Shown here in pieces: positions 1-9,239 of a stretch of DNA of 64,000 bases (positions are counted from its first letter, which is position 1; each line of letters begins with the position of its first letter). The notes beneath the pieces are model-generated. The model was not told where the DNA came from. It saw only the letters and a list, made by a program, of their open reading frames with translations, and did no database searches. Position numbers and translations under genes: made by a program. This stretch comes from Enterococcus_D entomosocium (GTDB taxonomy: Bacteria > Bacillota > Bacilli > Lactobacillales > Enterococcaceae): assembly GCF_030441895.1 (NCBI RefSeq), contig NZ_JARJAS010000005.1, one strand, 5' to 3'.

Positions 1-81
1 AAAAAGGATCAGAGCGCAAAAGAGGCGTTTTCCAAAAGGAAAACTGCCTAATCTATCGATTATTCATAGAATATTACATAG

Positions 82-118
82 AAAAAAGACAAACCTCATA
101 TTTGTATAAGGTTTGTCT
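82..118 (-). terminator. Rho-independent terminator after the inositol phosphatase gene
   Basis: Read leftward, AGACAAACC and GGTTTGTCT pair around an AT loop and are followed by a T run. It lies about 40 bp downstream of the phosphatase stop codon. Confidence 0.75.
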
Positions 119-126
119 ACAGTCTG

Positions 127-157
127 ACCAGATATTAATAAAATATCTGGTTTTTTT
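127..157 (+). terminator. Rho-independent terminator of a gene left of the window
   Basis: ACCAGATATT pairs with AATATCTGGT and is followed by seven T residues on the plus strand. It would end a rightward transcript that enters from outside the window, back to back with the leftward terminator beside it. Confidence 0.65.
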
Positions 158-158
158 C

Positions 159-926
159 TTATTGATTAACGATCGCCAATAATTCTTCGAAAGCTTTCGG
201 TGTACCGCCGACAAACAATTCCCGTCCATTCAAGGATAGCGGCTCTCCTTTGATGTTTGCCATTTTTAATCCAAGGGTTTCTAACAAAACGCCCCCTGGC
301 GCATAATCCCATGGCGCAAGATGAGAAAGATAGCCTGCTCTTTGTCCTTTAGCGAGGGCGATCAACTCTACCCCAGCACATCCAGTCATACGAATGCCTA
401 ATGCTTTGTCACTGACTTCAGTTTCGTGGTGGCGGTTATGGATCAACATGGGTGAATTCAAGCCGACGAGACCCTCGGATAAGGCAATATCTTTCGGCGG
501 TTCGATCTTCTTGCCATTGTTATAAACACCAATCTCTGGACCCCCCCATAAGAATTCATCTTTCATGACATTATAGACAAAACCAAAGCGCCCTTTGCCC
601 TCTTCGTAGATCGCGATCATGATACAAAAGTTTTCTTTTTCCAACACGAAATTCATGGTTCCATCGATCGGATCAATGATGAAGACCCGTCCACTCATGT
701 CGGCAAGTGTGTCCAGTCCGTTTTCTTCACCTAAAATTTTGGCATCCGGATCATAGGATTGGATCTTACCAATCAGAAAATCTTGCGTGGCTTTATCCAA
801 TTCTGTCACTAAGTCTTTCCGTCCTGATTTTGTCTCGACCACCAAGTCTTCTTTATTTAAATTGCCTTTGATCCTTTCGCCTGCAGCGATCATCCACTGG
901 CGAACTTCATTAACGATTTCATGCAT
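159..926 (-). CDS. Inositol monophosphatase family protein (SuhB-like)
   Basis: 255 residues, the usual length for the family. These cytoplasmic Mg2+-dependent phosphatases remove phosphate from inositol phosphates or related sugar phosphates, and some act on PAP or fructose-1,6-bisphosphate. Metal-binding motifs are visible: GEEN near residue 67, IIDPIDGTMNF near residues 83-93 and the C-terminal APWDYAPGG near residue 205. All key acidic residues are present. It follows the UPF0223 gene with an 8-bp gap and is probably co-transcribed with it, an arrangement common in lactic acid bacteria. The substrate cannot be told from sequence alone. Confidence 0.9.
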   Translation of the reverse strand: MHEIVNEVRQWMIAAGERIKGNLNKEDLVVETKSGRKDLVTELDKATQDFLIGKIQSYDPDAKILGEENGLDTLADMSGRVFIIDPIDGTMNFVLEKENFCIMIAIYEEGKGRFGFVYNVMKDEFLWGGPEIGVYNNGKKIEPPKDIALSEGLVGLNSPMLIHNRHHETEVSDKALGIRMTGCAGVELIALAKGQRAGYLSHLAPWDYAPGGVLLETLGLKMANIKGEPLSLNGRELFVGGTPKAFEELLAIVNQ

Positions 927-934
927 TCGTTGAT

Positions 935-1207
935 CTACCCTTTCATTTTTAGTTTTCCCTCAGTCTTTTTCGCTGCCTGCACGGCATGGTATAACGAATA
1001 GCCTGATAGTTCTTCAAATTCTCTACCTAAACGGCGTTCCTCGCCAATGCTGGGAACGACTTTCTTAAAGGCTTGATACGCCTCAAGAAACGTGCTGCTA
1101 GGAAGGCCTTTTTCATAGGCTTGTTCTAACCGTTCCCACATCTTCATGACGACGACCATTTCATCCGTCGACCAATCTAAGTCCAGAGGATATTGATAAT
1201 CCCGCAT
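935..1207 (-). CDS. UPF0223 family protein
   Basis: 90 residues starting at ATG 1207, chosen because AGGAGTGG lies just ahead of it; an upstream in-frame start gives 119 residues but has no ribosome binding site. The protein begins with RDYQYPLDLDWST and is a small charged alpha-helical protein of the UPF0223 family, found next to inositol phosphatase genes in Firmicutes. Function unknown. It is the first gene of a two-gene operon with the phosphatase. Confidence 0.85.
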   Translation of the reverse strand: MRDYQYPLDLDWSTDEMVVVMKMWERLEQAYEKGLPSSTFLEAYQAFKKVVPSIGEERRLGREFEELSGYSLYHAVQAAKKTEGKLKMKG

Positions 1208-1414
1208 ATTACCACTCCTATTCATCTTATTCAGTGTACCACAAAATTGAAAATAGGTCAGAGCCTCCGCTGCAAAAAAGGTACATTCTGGCAATGAATG
1301 TACCTCTGGTTTACAAACTATTTGGATTTCTAGAAGCTGAACTCCATGAATCTCAAATAAGAAGGAAATTCCTTTGTTCTTTCAACGAGATCGCTGATTA
1401 AAAGATGACCGATT

Positions 1415-2320
1415 TCAAAAAGGTTCGTCTAGAAAAGCCCGCAAAAACAAAAAATTTTTAATGATAGCAATTGATTTCCACCACTGTTTACTAATGAAAA
1501 ACTCTGGGTAATCTGTTCCCCATTGCCATGGAATGACAAATGATCCGTCTGCTTGTTGGTGTTCTAAAATTTCTTCGGCTTCTTTTTTACATATTTCTTC
1601 ACTAAAAATCCCAAGCAGCTGCTCTCTTGTAAAGAAAAAATTTGAAGGTTTGCTGACATAAGATGTGAACCACTCTTCTGGCTCGTTTGAGACTGCATGG
1701 CGAATTTGCCAGAATAAGATCTCGCGAAAGCGTTCATTTGCTAAAACAGGCTGATACTGGATTTCTTCACAGTCTTGTAATAATTCTAGATAGACGACTA
1801 ATGTGTGCATTTCACTGGTTGGCTCCTTAAGAAAACTTGCAACTGCTGTTTCGGCGATTTCTTGTGCTTTTTGATAGAGGGTCGTTTCCCCTGTTCTTAA
1901 GATCGTACCAGCTAGACTGACCGTTGGGTTGTCTGCTGGCACGCCCACAGGACTCTCCCACCAAATCGCATGCGGATAGGATACCGTTGACGGCACTTGG
2001 TTGAGCCATTTCCCTTCAGAAAATTCTTTTCCACTAGCTAAATACCTTAGAATCCCTTGGACTTGTGGATTTGACGAATGAAGGCATTCAAGCTCTCGTA
2101 AAATTCGACATGCCTCCCACACTGCAATCGGTGTACTGTTGGGATTCCAATAATCAGGTTCCAAACCATGCCCATACCCACCATCTTCATTTTGGTAGAC
2201 TTGTAACGCCTGTAATACAGCCTCGCGAGATCCATTTTCAAAATGGTACTGCCAACGAGCAAGGTCTAAAGGGCGCGCGTTTTTGTAAATAAATTTTCGT
2301 GCTTTTTCGAATGCTTCCAT
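1415..2320 (-). CDS. Hypothetical protein with terpene-cyclase/prenyltransferase-like toroid
   Basis: 301 residues. The segment QNEDGGYGHGLEPDYW near residues 43-58 and repeated W and G residues at helix ends (for example QADGSFVIPWQWGTDYPEF near 255-273) resemble the QW-type repeats of alpha/alpha-toroid proteins such as squalene-hopene cyclase and prenyltransferases. The DxDD catalytic motif of cyclases is not seen, so an enzymatic role is not supported. No signal peptide or membrane segment. It stands alone between the UPF0223 pair and a divergent PfpI gene. AGGCGAAGATATG precedes the start. Confidence 0.75.
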   Translation of the reverse strand: MEAFEKARKFIYKNARPLDLARWQYHFENGSREAVLQALQVYQNEDGGYGHGLEPDYWNPNSTPIAVWEACRILRELECLHSSNPQVQGILRYLASGKEFSEGKWLNQVPSTVSYPHAIWWESPVGVPADNPTVSLAGTILRTGETTLYQKAQEIAETAVASFLKEPTSEMHTLVVYLELLQDCEEIQYQPVLANERFREILFWQIRHAVSNEPEEWFTSYVSKPSNFFFTREQLLGIFSEEICKKEAEEILEHQQADGSFVIPWQWGTDYPEFFISKQWWKSIAIIKNFLFLRAFLDEPF

Positions 2321-2508
2321 ATCTTCGCCTCCTTTGGCTTTCTTTTATTATCGCTTACTCCCCTAATGATTACAACGCTTACATCAATATCATTTCTCTG
2401 AACGACCATTCTCAGAATAGCTTCTTGGCATTTTTCAGGAAGCATACTTTTGGTGTTTCCCTTGGCATGATGTTACAGTAAGAATAACAAGAAAAAGGAG
2501 GAATTCTC

Positions 2509-3033
2509 TTGCGTTTAGAAAACAAAAAAATCATTGCCTTAGTCGACAATGATTTCGAAGATTTAGAACTTTGGTATCCGGTCCATCGGTTACGGGAAGA
2601 AGGCGCACAAGTCGATTTAGTCGGTGAAGAAGCGCATAAAACGTATATTGGCAAATATGGTGTACCCGCAGAATCAGCCTATGCTTTTTCTGATATTCAC
2701 GCCGATGACTACGATGCCATCTTAGTTCCGGGTGGTTGGGCACCTGATAAATTACGGCGTTTCCCAGAGGTCATCTCTTTCGTGCGAACGATGGACAAAG
2801 ACCAAAAAATCATTGGACAAATCTGTCATGCAGGCTGGGTCTTGATTTCTGCGAATATCCTGCAAGGCAAGACGGTTACCAGTACACCAGGCATCAAAGA
2901 TGATATGACAAATGCTGGAGCCACATGGGTCGATACACCTGTGGTTACGGATGGACATATCGTTTCCAGCCGCCGTCCCCCAGATCTACCAGACTATATG
3001 CGGGAATTTATTGCTGTTTTAGAAAAGAAATAG
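2509..3033 (+). CDS. DJ-1/PfpI family protein (type 1 glutamine amidotransferase fold)
   Basis: 174 residues from a TTG start placed 7 bases after AAGGAGG; no closer ATG exists. The nucleophile elbow with the conserved cysteine is visible as QICHAGW near residues 104-110, and the fold core begins with NDFEDLELWYPV. PfpI-type members include proteases, chaperones and glyoxalase-III-like deglycases; which applies here is not resolved. The gene is monocistronic, divergent from its left neighbour and convergent with the transporter to its right, with a shared terminator between. Confidence 0.88.
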   Translation: MRLENKKIIALVDNDFEDLELWYPVHRLREEGAQVDLVGEEAHKTYIGKYGVPAESAYAFSDIHADDYDAILVPGGWAPDKLRRFPEVISFVRTMDKDQKIIGQICHAGWVLISANILQGKTVTSTPGIKDDMTNAGATWVDTPVVTDGHIVSSRRPPDLPDYMREFIAVLEKK

Positions 3034-3052
3034 TACCCATTGATCAGATTCA

Positions 3053-3096
3053 AAAGAGTTGCGACCGAAGGAAATACGGCCGCAACTCTTTTTTCT
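3053..3096. terminator. Bidirectional terminator between PfpI and MFS genes
   Basis: AAGAGTTGCG and CGCAACTCTT form a 10-bp stem with T residues on both outer sides, suited to end both convergent genes. Confidence 0.75.
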
Positions 3097-3105
3097 ACCT
3101 ATCGA

Positions 3106-4305
3106 TCATTCGCTTATGATCGCTAATTTTTTGTTGCTTTTAGGGATTTTTTTCACACCGATAAAGGTCAATGCAGCACCCAAAACGGCAAACCCAGTCC
3201 CAATCAAAAGCATTTCCCAGACACCGAAGCTTTGGATCAGCATCCCCCCTAAAAGGTTGCCGATCACGCCACCGATCGTGGTAGCGATAATGATGATCGT
3301 TTGTCCAAAAACCCGGTCTTCATCTGCCAAACTATGGTTGAACAAATAAGCAGAAGCAGGAATAAACAAGGCAAAACTAACCCCTTGCATCAAATGGCTA
3401 ATTTCCATCAGGATGATGGAGCTGATCAACAGCATCAGCACCCCACGAATGGCAAAGGCAACACTGGACAGCAACAGCCAAAAACGGCTAGACCGTATCC
3501 TCACTAACTGTTCAAAGAAAATCATACCCGGCAATTCGCATAACGCCGCAATCATCAGGGCGATGCCAACTTCCTTACTGCCACCGCCAATATCGGCAAA
3601 AATTTGTGCCAAAAAACTGTTGATCATCGTGTGGAAGCTAAAGAGAAAGCTAAACCCGACAAAGAGAAAGAGCAAAAAAGGATATTTTTTCAAAAAGGCA
3701 CCTGAATGACTTTGTTCTGTAAGCATCACGGGCATTTCTGGCTTCTTGATCGCTGGCAGCAAAAGCAAAATAATGAGAAACAAAACGGCTTGCCCGATAG
3801 CGATCATTGGTAAAAGGGCTGCCGAAAACTCCTCTAAGAGCTGCCCCAGTAAAAAGGAGGTACCCGCAAATCCTAGTGACCCACCGGCACGCGAAAAGCC
3901 AAAATTGATTTTGTTGCCGCTATTCGTGTATTCAAACGCCAAGGCGTTGAGAAAGGACTGCATGGAAACGAGCAAAACCCCTCCTAAAACATAGGTCAGT
4001 ATTGATAATGCAGGGACAATCACACCTGCTAAGAGCACCGCGACCACGCCGATTGTCATCGTTTTCAAGACAACGATCAGTGGTACTTTGCTTTTTTTGA
4101 TAATGACTTGACTGATGAAGGGCTGCAAAATCGTAGACGCAATATTGACTAGGGCTAAAATACCGCCAATTTTTGCTGGATCGACCTTGAAATAAATCAA
4201 AAAGAGTGTCGCAAAGCCATAGATTGAGCAAAACATCATCCAATAAAGAAATTGCAAACTTGTGTAGTAAAACCGAATCCTCTTGTCACTTGCATGATTA
4301 CGCAT
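3106..4305 (-). CDS. MFS transporter, LacY/nucleoside-permease-like subgroup
   Basis: 399 residues with about twelve hydrophobic segments, the standard size of a major facilitator. The N-terminal block RIRFYYTSLQFLYWMMF followed by a short cytoplasmic loop with KK residues matches the oligosaccharide/phenylpropionate type (MFS_1-like) of proton symporters. Substrate unknown. The plasma membrane is the expected location. It is monocistronic. Confidence 0.85.
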   Translation of the reverse strand: MRNHASDKRIRFYYTSLQFLYWMMFCSIYGFATLFLIYFKVDPAKIGGILALVNIASTILQPFISQVIIKKSKVPLIVVLKTMTIGVVAVLLAGVIVPALSILTYVLGGVLLVSMQSFLNALAFEYTNSGNKINFGFSRAGGSLGFAGTSFLLGQLLEEFSAALLPMIAIGQAVLFLIILLLLPAIKKPEMPVMLTEQSHSGAFLKKYPFLLFLFVGFSFLFSFHTMINSFLAQIFADIGGGSKEVGIALMIAALCELPGMIFFEQLVRIRSSRFWLLLSSVAFAIRGVLMLLISSIILMEISHLMQGVSFALFIPASAYLFNHSLADEDRVFGQTIIIIATTIGGVIGNLLGGMLIQSFGVWEMLLIGTGFAVLGAALTFIGVKKIPKSNKKLAIISE

Positions 4306-4420
4306 ACATCCCCCACCTTATCCATATTCCTTAGCAACTAAATATAGCATAGAACCGATGGATTTACTATCCTTCTATCAACAGAAACCGCAGTTTTATT
4401 TGAAACACTAACTAGCAACA

Positions 4421-4450
4421 AAAAAGCGCAGCATAGTATCCTGCGCTTTT
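4421..4450 (-). terminator. Terminator after the O-acetylhomoserine sulfhydrylase gene
   Basis: AAAGCGCAG and CTGCGCTTT pair around a 10-base loop and are followed by T residues in the leftward direction, 18 bp after the stop codon. Confidence 0.75.
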
Positions 4451-4467
4451 CCTACTGCTTCAACTAT

Positions 4468-5739
4468 TTAGAGCTGTTGGAAGGCTTGCGTGAGATCTTC
4501 CAATAGATCGTTGATGTTTTCCAATCCAATGGATAGGCGAATCGTCTCTGGACGAATTTTGGCTGCTGCAAGTTCTTCTACGCTAAGCTGGGAATGGGTC
4601 GTCGAAGCTGGATGGATGATCAAGGACTTTGCATCCCCGACATTTGCCAGCAAAGAGAAGAGCTTGGTTGCGCCACAAAAGGTTTTGCTTGCTTCTGCCC
4701 CACCCTTTAATCCAAAGGAAAAGACGGAACTGGTCCCTTTGGAGAAATACTCCTGCGCCCGTTCAAAATAGGGGCTGTCCGGCAGGGTTGGGAAATGAAC
4801 CCAAGAGACTTCCGAGTGCTCGGCTAAAAATTCAGCAACTTGTTGCGCATTTTCTACATGACGTTCCATCCGCAACGAGAGGGTCTCGATTCCTAACAGC
4901 AACACCCATGAATTGAAGGGAGAAATCGCAGCACCTGTATCCCGTAAAAGAATCGTTCGAGCCCGAGTGATATAGGCAGCGTTACTAGCGGCTTCTACCC
5001 ATGAGATTCCATGGTAGCTATGATCGGGATCGACCAGCTTGGGAAATTTGCCATTTGTCCAATCAAAGTTGCCGCTGTCGATAATGGCCCCTCCCAAAGC
5101 AGCACCGTGACCACCGAGGTATTTTGTCGTGGAATAAACGACGATGTCCGCCCCATGCTCAAATCCTCGAAACAGATAGGGAGTCGCAAAGGTATTGTCA
5201 ATGATGAGGGGAATCCCTGCTTCATGAGCGATCGCTGCAATCTTTTTAAAGTCGGCAATATCAATATCTGGATTGCCTAAAGACTCTAGAAAAACTGCTT
5301 TGGTATTTTCTTGGATGGCTGCTTTTAGTGCTGCCAGATCTTCACTATCAACAAAGCTTGTAGTGATGCCAAAATCTGGCAACGTATGAGCGAATAAATT
5401 ATAGGTCCCCCCATAAATTGAAGCAGCAGAAACGATATGATCTCCTGCTTGTGCAAGATTTAAAATCGCATAGGTGATCGCTGCTGAGCCAGAAGCCGTT
5501 GCTAACGCACCGACACCGCCTTCTAAGAGGGCTAGTCGTTCTTCTAGAACAGCCGTTGTTGGATTGGTAATACGGGTATAGATATTGCCATTCTCACTAA
5601 GACTAAATCTCGCTGCCGCTTGATCTGCGTCCTCAAACACATACGATGTGGTTTGATAAATGGGTACGGCGCGACTCCCTGTGGTAGGATCTGGTGTTTG
5701 TCCTCCGTGTAATTGAATCGTCTCAAATCTTTCTGTCAT
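4468..5739 (-). CDS. O-acetylhomoserine aminocarboxypropyltransferase/cysteine synthase
   Basis: 423 residues from ATG 5739, which follows AAGGAGGAATAGT; a longer in-frame start at 5793 would lie inside the T-box terminator and is rejected. A PLP-dependent gamma-family enzyme that makes homocysteine from O-acetylhomoserine and sulfide (methionine route), with possible O-acetylserine activity. The N-terminal TIQLHGGQTPDPTTGSR and the PLP-lysine motif VVYSTTKYLGGHGA near residue 208 are typical. It is controlled by the T-box leader just upstream. Confidence 0.92.
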   Translation of the reverse strand: MTERFETIQLHGGQTPDPTTGSRAVPIYQTTSYVFEDADQAAARFSLSENGNIYTRITNPTTAVLEERLALLEGGVGALATASGSAAITYAILNLAQAGDHIVSAASIYGGTYNLFAHTLPDFGITTSFVDSEDLAALKAAIQENTKAVFLESLGNPDIDIADFKKIAAIAHEAGIPLIIDNTFATPYLFRGFEHGADIVVYSTTKYLGGHGAALGGAIIDSGNFDWTNGKFPKLVDPDHSYHGISWVEAASNAAYITRARTILLRDTGAAISPFNSWVLLLGIETLSLRMERHVENAQQVAEFLAEHSEVSWVHFPTLPDSPYFERAQEYFSKGTSSVFSFGLKGGAEASKTFCGATKLFSLLANVGDAKSLIIHPASTTHSQLSVEELAAAKIRPETIRLSIGLENINDLLEDLTQAFQQL

Positions 5740-5770
5740 ACTATTCCTCCTTAATAATACAAATAAAAAA

Positions 5771-6040
5771 GCCCTCTGATATCGAAATATCAAAGGACGT
5801 GTTTACGTGTTACCACCTTTATTCAAGCAAACTTTCCAGCATGCTTCTCAGCAAGTACGCGACAAATAAACGTCGTTATACTCTGACGCGATAGCGGGCG
5901 CACCCGGATCTTCTTATCTTTCGTACAAGTTCAGAAGATCACCTCTGAGGCCATTTTCGATTGATTCTACAAGTTCTTCTTGCACCCTACGAAGACTCTC
6001 TAGGCTTGCCAAATCAATGTACTTTCCTCATCAACGGTTG
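5771..6040 (-). promoter_or_regulatory. T-box leader of the sulfhydrylase gene
   Basis: Read leftward, the segment has an AAAGTA element and GAGAG and GGTGATC elements of stem I, then the T-box core GGTGGTAACACG (5806-5817), then a terminator whose arms CCTTTGATAT and ATATCAGAGGG (5771-5796) are followed by TTTTTT. This is the order seen in T-box riboswitches, in which an uncharged tRNA favours antitermination. The specifier codon lies near GAACTTGTACGAAAG; several readings are possible (TTG, TGT, GAT), so the amino acid is not assigned. Confidence 0.88.
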
Positions 6041-6112
6041 AAATATTAAGAGCATCGTATCATTTCCAGAAGATTCTGTCAATAGCATAGGATCGCTTTA
6101 TTTCTGGTGATA

Positions 6113-6145
6113 AAAAAACTCGTTCACCAAATGATGAACGAGTTT
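6113..6145 (-). terminator. Terminator of the pyruvate dehydrogenase operon
   Basis: AAACTCGTTCA and TGAACGAGTTT form an 11-bp stem followed by TTTTTTT in the leftward direction, just after the pdhD stop codon. Confidence 0.8.
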
Positions 6146-6153
6146 CATAAAGC

Positions 6154-7560
6154 TTAAATGTGGATTGGTAATCCTAGAGCTAACTCAGCAGCATCCATTG
6201 TGATCTCACCTAGAGATGGATGTGGATGGATCGTTAACGCGATATCTTCTGCGTTCATGCCAGATTCAATAGCAAGAGCAAGTTCTGAAACCATATCGCT
6301 TGCTCCTAGACCAGCAATTTGCGCACCGATGATCACATTGTCTTCAACCGTTGTTACTAAGCGGATGAATCCTTCAGTTTTTCCTAGAGATAACGCACGA
6401 CCGTTACCTGAGAATGGGAATTTGAATGCTTTTGCTTCAATTCCAGCATCTTTGGCATCTTTGATCGTCATACCGACAGAAGCCAATTCTGGGTCAGTAA
6501 AGGCAACTGCTGGCATTGCTTTGTAATCAACGGCAACTTTTTTACCAGAGATTGCTTCAGCAGCGATTTTTGCTTCGTAGCTAGCTTTATGTGCTAATGC
6601 AGCACCAGGTACGATATCACCAATTGCGTAGATGTTTGATACGTTGGTACGGCCTTGTTTGTCAACCGTGATCAATCCGCGTTCGCCTACTTCAACACCT
6701 GCTTGTTCTAAGCCCATGTCATCAGTATTTGGACGACGACCAACAGTAACCATCACGTAATCAGCAGTAACTGATTCTTCTTTACCATCTACGGCATATT
6801 TGACAGTTACGCTATCGCCATTGTCAATTGCTTCTTTCGCCATTGCGTTGGTAACGACTGTTACACCTTTTTTCGCAAAGTCTTCTTCAACCAATTTGAC
6901 CATGTCTTTTTCATAGGTTGGCAAGATTTGAGGAGAGCCTTCAAGGATCGTTACATCTGCCCCTAGGTTTGCATAAGCTGCACCTAGTTCAGAACCGATG
7001 ACACCGCCACCGATAACAACGAATTTTTTAGGAACTTCTTTTAATGCCAATCCGCCAGTTGAATCAAGAACACGTCCGCCGAATTTGAAACCAGGGATTT
7101 CAATTGGGCGAGAACCTGTTGCGATGATTGCATTGTTGAAAGAGTATGTTTGTGCTGAATCTGGGTGGATGACACGCAATGTGTGATCATCAACGAAGAA
7201 AGCTTCTCCTTCAATCGTTTCTACTTTGTGTTTTTTCAATAGGAAACCAACACCTGAAGTTAACGTTTTAACGACTTTGTTGTCTTTCCATTCTTGTGTT
7301 TTGGTAAAATCAAGGGAAACATTTTCACTTGTTACACCAAACATTGTTGAATCCAAAGATTCTTGATAATGATGACCTGCAGCGATCAAGGCTTTTGAAG
7401 GGATACAACCAACGTTCAAACAAACGCCGCCGATGTATTCTCTTTCAATGATTGCTACTTTTTGTCCCATTTCAGCAGCGCGGATGGCAGCTACATAGCC
7501 GCCAGGTCCCGCACCGATTACAACTGTATCTAATTCAACAGCAAAATCTCCAACTACCAT
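6154..7560 (-). CDS. pdhD: Dihydrolipoamide dehydrogenase (E3 of pyruvate dehydrogenase)
   Basis: 468 residues. FAD-dependent flavoenzyme that reoxidises dihydrolipoyl groups on the E2 subunit and reduces NAD+. An N-terminal GAGPGG dinucleotide-binding motif near residue 17, the redox pair in GGVCLNVGCIPSKAL near residues 44-58, a second GGGVIGSELGAAYANLG NAD site near 183, and the C-terminal active-site HPHPSLGE near 443 are all present. It is the last gene of the pdhABCD operon, 7 bp after pdhC. Confidence 0.96.
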   Translation of the reverse strand: MVVGDFAVELDTVVIGAGPGGYVAAIRAAEMGQKVAIIEREYIGGVCLNVGCIPSKALIAAGHHYQESLDSTMFGVTSENVSLDFTKTQEWKDNKVVKTLTSGVGFLLKKHKVETIEGEAFFVDDHTLRVIHPDSAQTYSFNNAIIATGSRPIEIPGFKFGGRVLDSTGGLALKEVPKKFVVIGGGVIGSELGAAYANLGADVTILEGSPQILPTYEKDMVKLVEEDFAKKGVTVVTNAMAKEAIDNGDSVTVKYAVDGKEESVTADYVMVTVGRRPNTDDMGLEQAGVEVGERGLITVDKQGRTNVSNIYAIGDIVPGAALAHKASYEAKIAAEAISGKKVAVDYKAMPAVAFTDPELASVGMTIKDAKDAGIEAKAFKFPFSGNGRALSLGKTEGFIRLVTTVEDNVIIGAQIAGLGASDMVSELALAIESGMNAEDIALTIHPHPSLGEITMDAAELALGLPIHI

Positions 7561-7567
7561 TTGTTAA

Positions 7568-9214
7568 TCATCCTTCCATCATTAATAGCTCTGGATCAGC
7601 TAATAGACGTTTGATATTATTCATTGCTTGTTGCGCTGTTGCGCCATCAACGATACGGTGGTCGAAGCTTAATGAAAGTTTCATCACACGTCCGACAACG
7701 ATTTCGCCTTCAGCGTTTACGATTGGTTGTTGCGCGATTGTACCTACACCCAAAATAGCTACTTCAGGGTAGTTGATTACTGGAGTGAACCAGCCGCCAC
7801 CAACTGAACCAATGTTACTGATTGTGATGGTACCATTACGCATATCATCTGCAGCCAATTTGCCGTCATGAGCAAGTTTTGCTTTTTCGTTGATTTCATC
7901 AGCGATAGCAAACATGCCTTTACGATCTGCATCTTTTACGTTTGGTACATACAACCCATGGTCAGTATCTGTTGCGATACCGATGTTGTAATAGTTTTTG
8001 TATACGATCTCTTGTTTTGCATCATCGATCGACGCATTCAAGATAGGGAATTTTTTCACTGTTGCAGTCAATGCTTTTACAACATATGGTAAGAAAGTAA
8101 GTTTTGTGCCGTTTGCAGCAGCAACTTCTTTGAATTTCTTACGATTATCCCATAGGTTTGTTACTTCAACTTCATCATGCAAGGTTACATGAGGTGCTGT
8201 TTGTTTGCTGTTTACCATCGCTTTAGCGATTGCTTTACGTGTAGGTGTTAAGGCAACACGTTCTTCTAAATCACCTAAGTTTGATTTGAAGGCTTTTGCT
8301 GGAGCTGCTGGTTTGCTTTCAGTTGCTACAGCTTTTGTTTCTTCTTTCGCAGGAGCTTGAGTTTCAGCTTTTGCAGCTTGTCCGCCACCTGATAGGAAGT
8401 TTTCGATGTCTTCTTTTGTTACACGTCCGCCTTTACCTGTTGCAGATACTTGGGAAATATCCACATCTTTTTCGCGAGCGAATTGACGGACAGAAGGCAT
8501 AGCCAAGACACGTTTGTTAGGATCTGCTGCTTCAACAACACTTGCTGAACCAGAAGTTTCCACTTTTTCTTTTGGTGCTTCTGCAGGTGCGCTTGATGAA
8601 GCAGGCGCACTGTTGTGACCAGGTGCGTCGATTTCAACTAAAACATCACCAACATTTGCAACTGTTCCTTCAGCAACAACGATGTTTTTCACTGTTCCTG
8701 TTACTGGAGATGGGATTTCTTCGACTGATTTGTCGTTTTGAACTTCAAGCAACGTATCGTCTTCATTGATGGTATCTCCTGCTTTAACGAACCATTTTAC
8801 GATTTCGCCTTCTGCAATTCCTTCACCGATATCTGGTAATTTGAATTGGAAAACGCCTGCGCCTTCAGAAGAACCAGCTGATGCTTCAGCCGTTTCCGTT
8901 GTAGGTTCTGCTGCTGGTTTTGCTGGTGTTTGAGACTCTGCTGCTACACCTGCATCGCCTTCGTTGTCTTCATGTCCTGGTGCATCGATCTCAACAAGGA
9001 CATCTCCAACGTTTGCGACTGTACCTTCAGGGACAACGATGTTTTTCACTGTTCCTGTTACTGGAGATGGAATTTCTTCCACTGATTTATCATTTTGAAC
9101 TTCTAGTAAGGTATCATCTTCATTGATGGTATCCCCTGCTTTGACGAACCATTTTACGATTTCGCCTTCTGCAATTCCTTCACCGATATCCGGTAATTTA
9201 AATTGAAATGCCAT
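7568..9214 (-). CDS. pdhC: Dihydrolipoamide acetyltransferase (E2 of pyruvate dehydrogenase)
   Basis: 548 residues. Two N-terminal lipoyl domains (about 2-78 and 122-199), each with the lipoylated lysine in QNDKSVEE, are joined by Ala/Pro/Glu-rich linkers. A peripheral-subunit-binding domain (MPSVRQFAREKDVD, about 240-275) and a catalytic acetyltransferase domain ending with the active-site SFDHRIVDGA follow. It transfers acetyl groups from E1 to CoA and forms the core of the complex. Two lipoyl domains is the enterococcal pattern. Confidence 0.96.
   Translation of the reverse strand: MAFQFKLPDIGEGIAEGEIVKWFVKAGDTINEDDTLLEVQNDKSVEEIPSPVTGTVKNIVVPEGTVANVGDVLVEIDAPGHEDNEGDAGVAAESQTPAKPAAEPTTETAEASAGSSEGAGVFQFKLPDIGEGIAEGEIVKWFVKAGDTINEDDTLLEVQNDKSVEEIPSPVTGTVKNIVVAEGTVANVGDVLVEIDAPGHNSAPASSSAPAEAPKEKVETSGSASVVEAADPNKRVLAMPSVRQFAREKDVDISQVSATGKGGRVTKEDIENFLSGGGQAAKAETQAPAKEETKAVATESKPAAPAKAFKSNLGDLEERVALTPTRKAIAKAMVNSKQTAPHVTLHDEVEVTNLWDNRKKFKEVAAANGTKLTFLPYVVKALTATVKKFPILNASIDDAKQEIVYKNYYNIGIATDTDHGLYVPNVKDADRKGMFAIADEINEKAKLAHDGKLAADDMRNGTITISNIGSVGGGWFTPVINYPEVAILGVGTIAQQPIVNAEGEIVVGRVMKLSLSFDHRIVDGATAQQAMNNIKRLLADPELLMMEG
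8620..8851 (-). repeat. Second lipoyl-domain coding repeat in pdhC
   Basis: Nearly identical at DNA and protein level to the segment encoding the first lipoyl domain (8983-9211). One visible protein change is VAEGTVANVG here against VPEGTVANVG there. This points to recent duplication or ongoing gene conversion. Confidence 0.8.
8983..9211 (-). repeat. First lipoyl-domain coding repeat in pdhC
   Basis: Partner of the direct repeat at 8620-8851. Both copies encode a complete lipoyl domain with its own lysine. Confidence 0.8.
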
Positions 9215-9239
9215 TTTCTATTCTTCCCTTCTTCAACTA

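Noticed and set aside
5694..5894. A 66-residue plus-strand frame
   Set aside because: It lies across the T-box leader and the 5' end of the sulfhydrylase gene; the riboswitch explains the sequence.
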